DNA of 7,235 nt, from contig CANPZA010000076.1 in the NCBI GenBank assembly GCA_947588915.1, positions 1-7,235 on the forward strand, in the 5' to 3' direction. Positions 6,986-7,235 of the stretch are shown here, one piece after another (position 1 is the stretch's first letter; each line of letters begins with the position of its first letter). The translations under genes and the position numbers were made by a program. A model generated the notes under the pieces. The model searched no databases. It was not told the DNA's origin and saw nothing but the letters and a program-made list of their open reading frames with translations. This DNA comes from an uncultured Clostridia bacterium. GTDB taxonomy: Bacteria; Bacillota_A; Clostridia; TANB77; CAG-508.

Positions 6986-7235
6986 TTATTTTTTATTTAT
7001 TGCTCTTTCTATTATTTCATTTGATACTCCTAATTTTAATAATTTCTTTGCTAACTCTTCTATTCCTTTTTTTCTTCCTTCTTTTATTCCCTCTTGCTTT
7101 CCTTCTTTTATTCCCTCTTGCTTTCCTTCTTTTATTCCCTCTTGTCTTCCTTCTTGCCTTCCTTCATTTCTTGCTCCTATTATTTGTGTATTATAATCTC
7201 TTTGTCCTTTATCTATTAAATATGCTAGTCTTCTC
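6986..7235 (-). CDS. Rpn-family nuclease / putative transposase, C-terminal part (5' end outside the window)
   Basis: The open frame runs from the right edge to TAA at 6986-6988 and encodes at least 82 residues. It begins RRLAYLIDKGQRDYN, continues with GARNEGRQEG, and then a run of GKQEGIKE octapeptide repeats, ending with KLLKLGVSNEIIERAINKK. A short conserved stretch followed by Lys/Glu/Gly repeats and a small helical tail (leucine-rich, 'gvs.e.I..a') is typical of the C-terminus of Rpn/PD-(D/E)XK family proteins, which promote recombination. The nuclease domain itself would be beyond the window, so catalytic residues cannot be checked. The gene is in the same orientation as the others but separated from yhaO by a hairpin and a promoter. 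Family call is moderately sure. Confidence 0.75.
   Translation of the reverse strand, partial: RRLAYLIDKGQRDYNTQIIGARNEGRQEGRQEGIKEGKQEGIKEGKQEGIKEGRKKGIEELAKKLLKLGVSNEIIERAINKK
7077..7148 (-). repeat. 24-bp tandem repeat, three copies, inside the Rpn-family gene
   Basis: On the plus strand the unit begins CCTTCTTTTATTCCCTCTTG and is 24 bp long. Copies lie at 7077-7100, 7101-7124 and 7125-7148; the first two are identical and the third differs in its last few bases. Each copy encodes eight residues, GKQEGIKE, in phase with the gene, so copy-number changes would keep the frame. Degenerate copies continue on the right (EGRQEGRQ) and left (EGRKKGIE). Confidence 0.92.

Overview
The window looks like a chromosomal piece of a very AT-rich Bacillota, most likely a clostridium-like or uncultured gut-type lineage. 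The reasons are the base composition, strong AGGAG-type ribosome binding sites, a YhaO/YhaN exonuclease pair, an Rpn-family protein with Lys-Glu-Gly repeats, and a meso-diaminopimelate (DAP) type MurE. Every gene I can support lies on the minus strand. I cannot name a species from the sequence.

Layout, from the right edge (5' end of the transcripts) to the left. 6986-7235 is the 3' end of an Rpn-family nuclease/putative transposase gene with a 24-bp tandem repeat, followed by a hairpin (6939-6958). A promoter (6902-6930) then drives yhaO (5783-6868) and yhaN (3844-5766), an SbcD/SbcC-like nuclease and ATPase pair. A near-consensus promoter (3801-3829) then drives a second operon. Its first gene is a cystathionine gamma-synthase/beta-lyase type PLP enzyme (2540-3719). 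Its second is a DapF-MurE fusion (170-2513), which ends in a terminator hairpin that overlaps the stop codon (144-182). Positions 1-143 hold no convincing gene.

The main discovery is that both genes of the second operon are interrupted by a +1 frameshift, and both shifts fall on the same heptamer, CTT CGG A (2216-2222 and 2981-2987, minus strand). Skipping the C after CTT restores the family sequence exactly in each gene: ...[11 protein letters not shown]... in DapF and ...GAGL-GPMDSW... in the PLP enzyme. These are the only two in-frame CGG codons I can find in any coding region of the window; other arginines use AGA, CGT or AGG. The hexamer TTCGGA also occurs in yhaN (5701-5706), but there it is read as TTC GGA and the frame is intact. 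I therefore infer that CGG is unassigned or starved in this organism, and that CUU-CGG-A works as a +1 shift site, analogous to CUU UGA C of prfB and CUU AGG C of yeast Ty1. Two motif-specific sequencing errors or two real mutations remain possible.

How the genes fit together: DapF makes meso-DAP and MurE adds it to UDP-MurNAc-dipeptide. In the fusion the two steps are on one polypeptide, and neither the fusion nor the PLP enzyme can be made without the shift. Any change in decoding of CUU-CGG would therefore affect sulfur amino acid metabolism and peptidoglycan precursor synthesis together.
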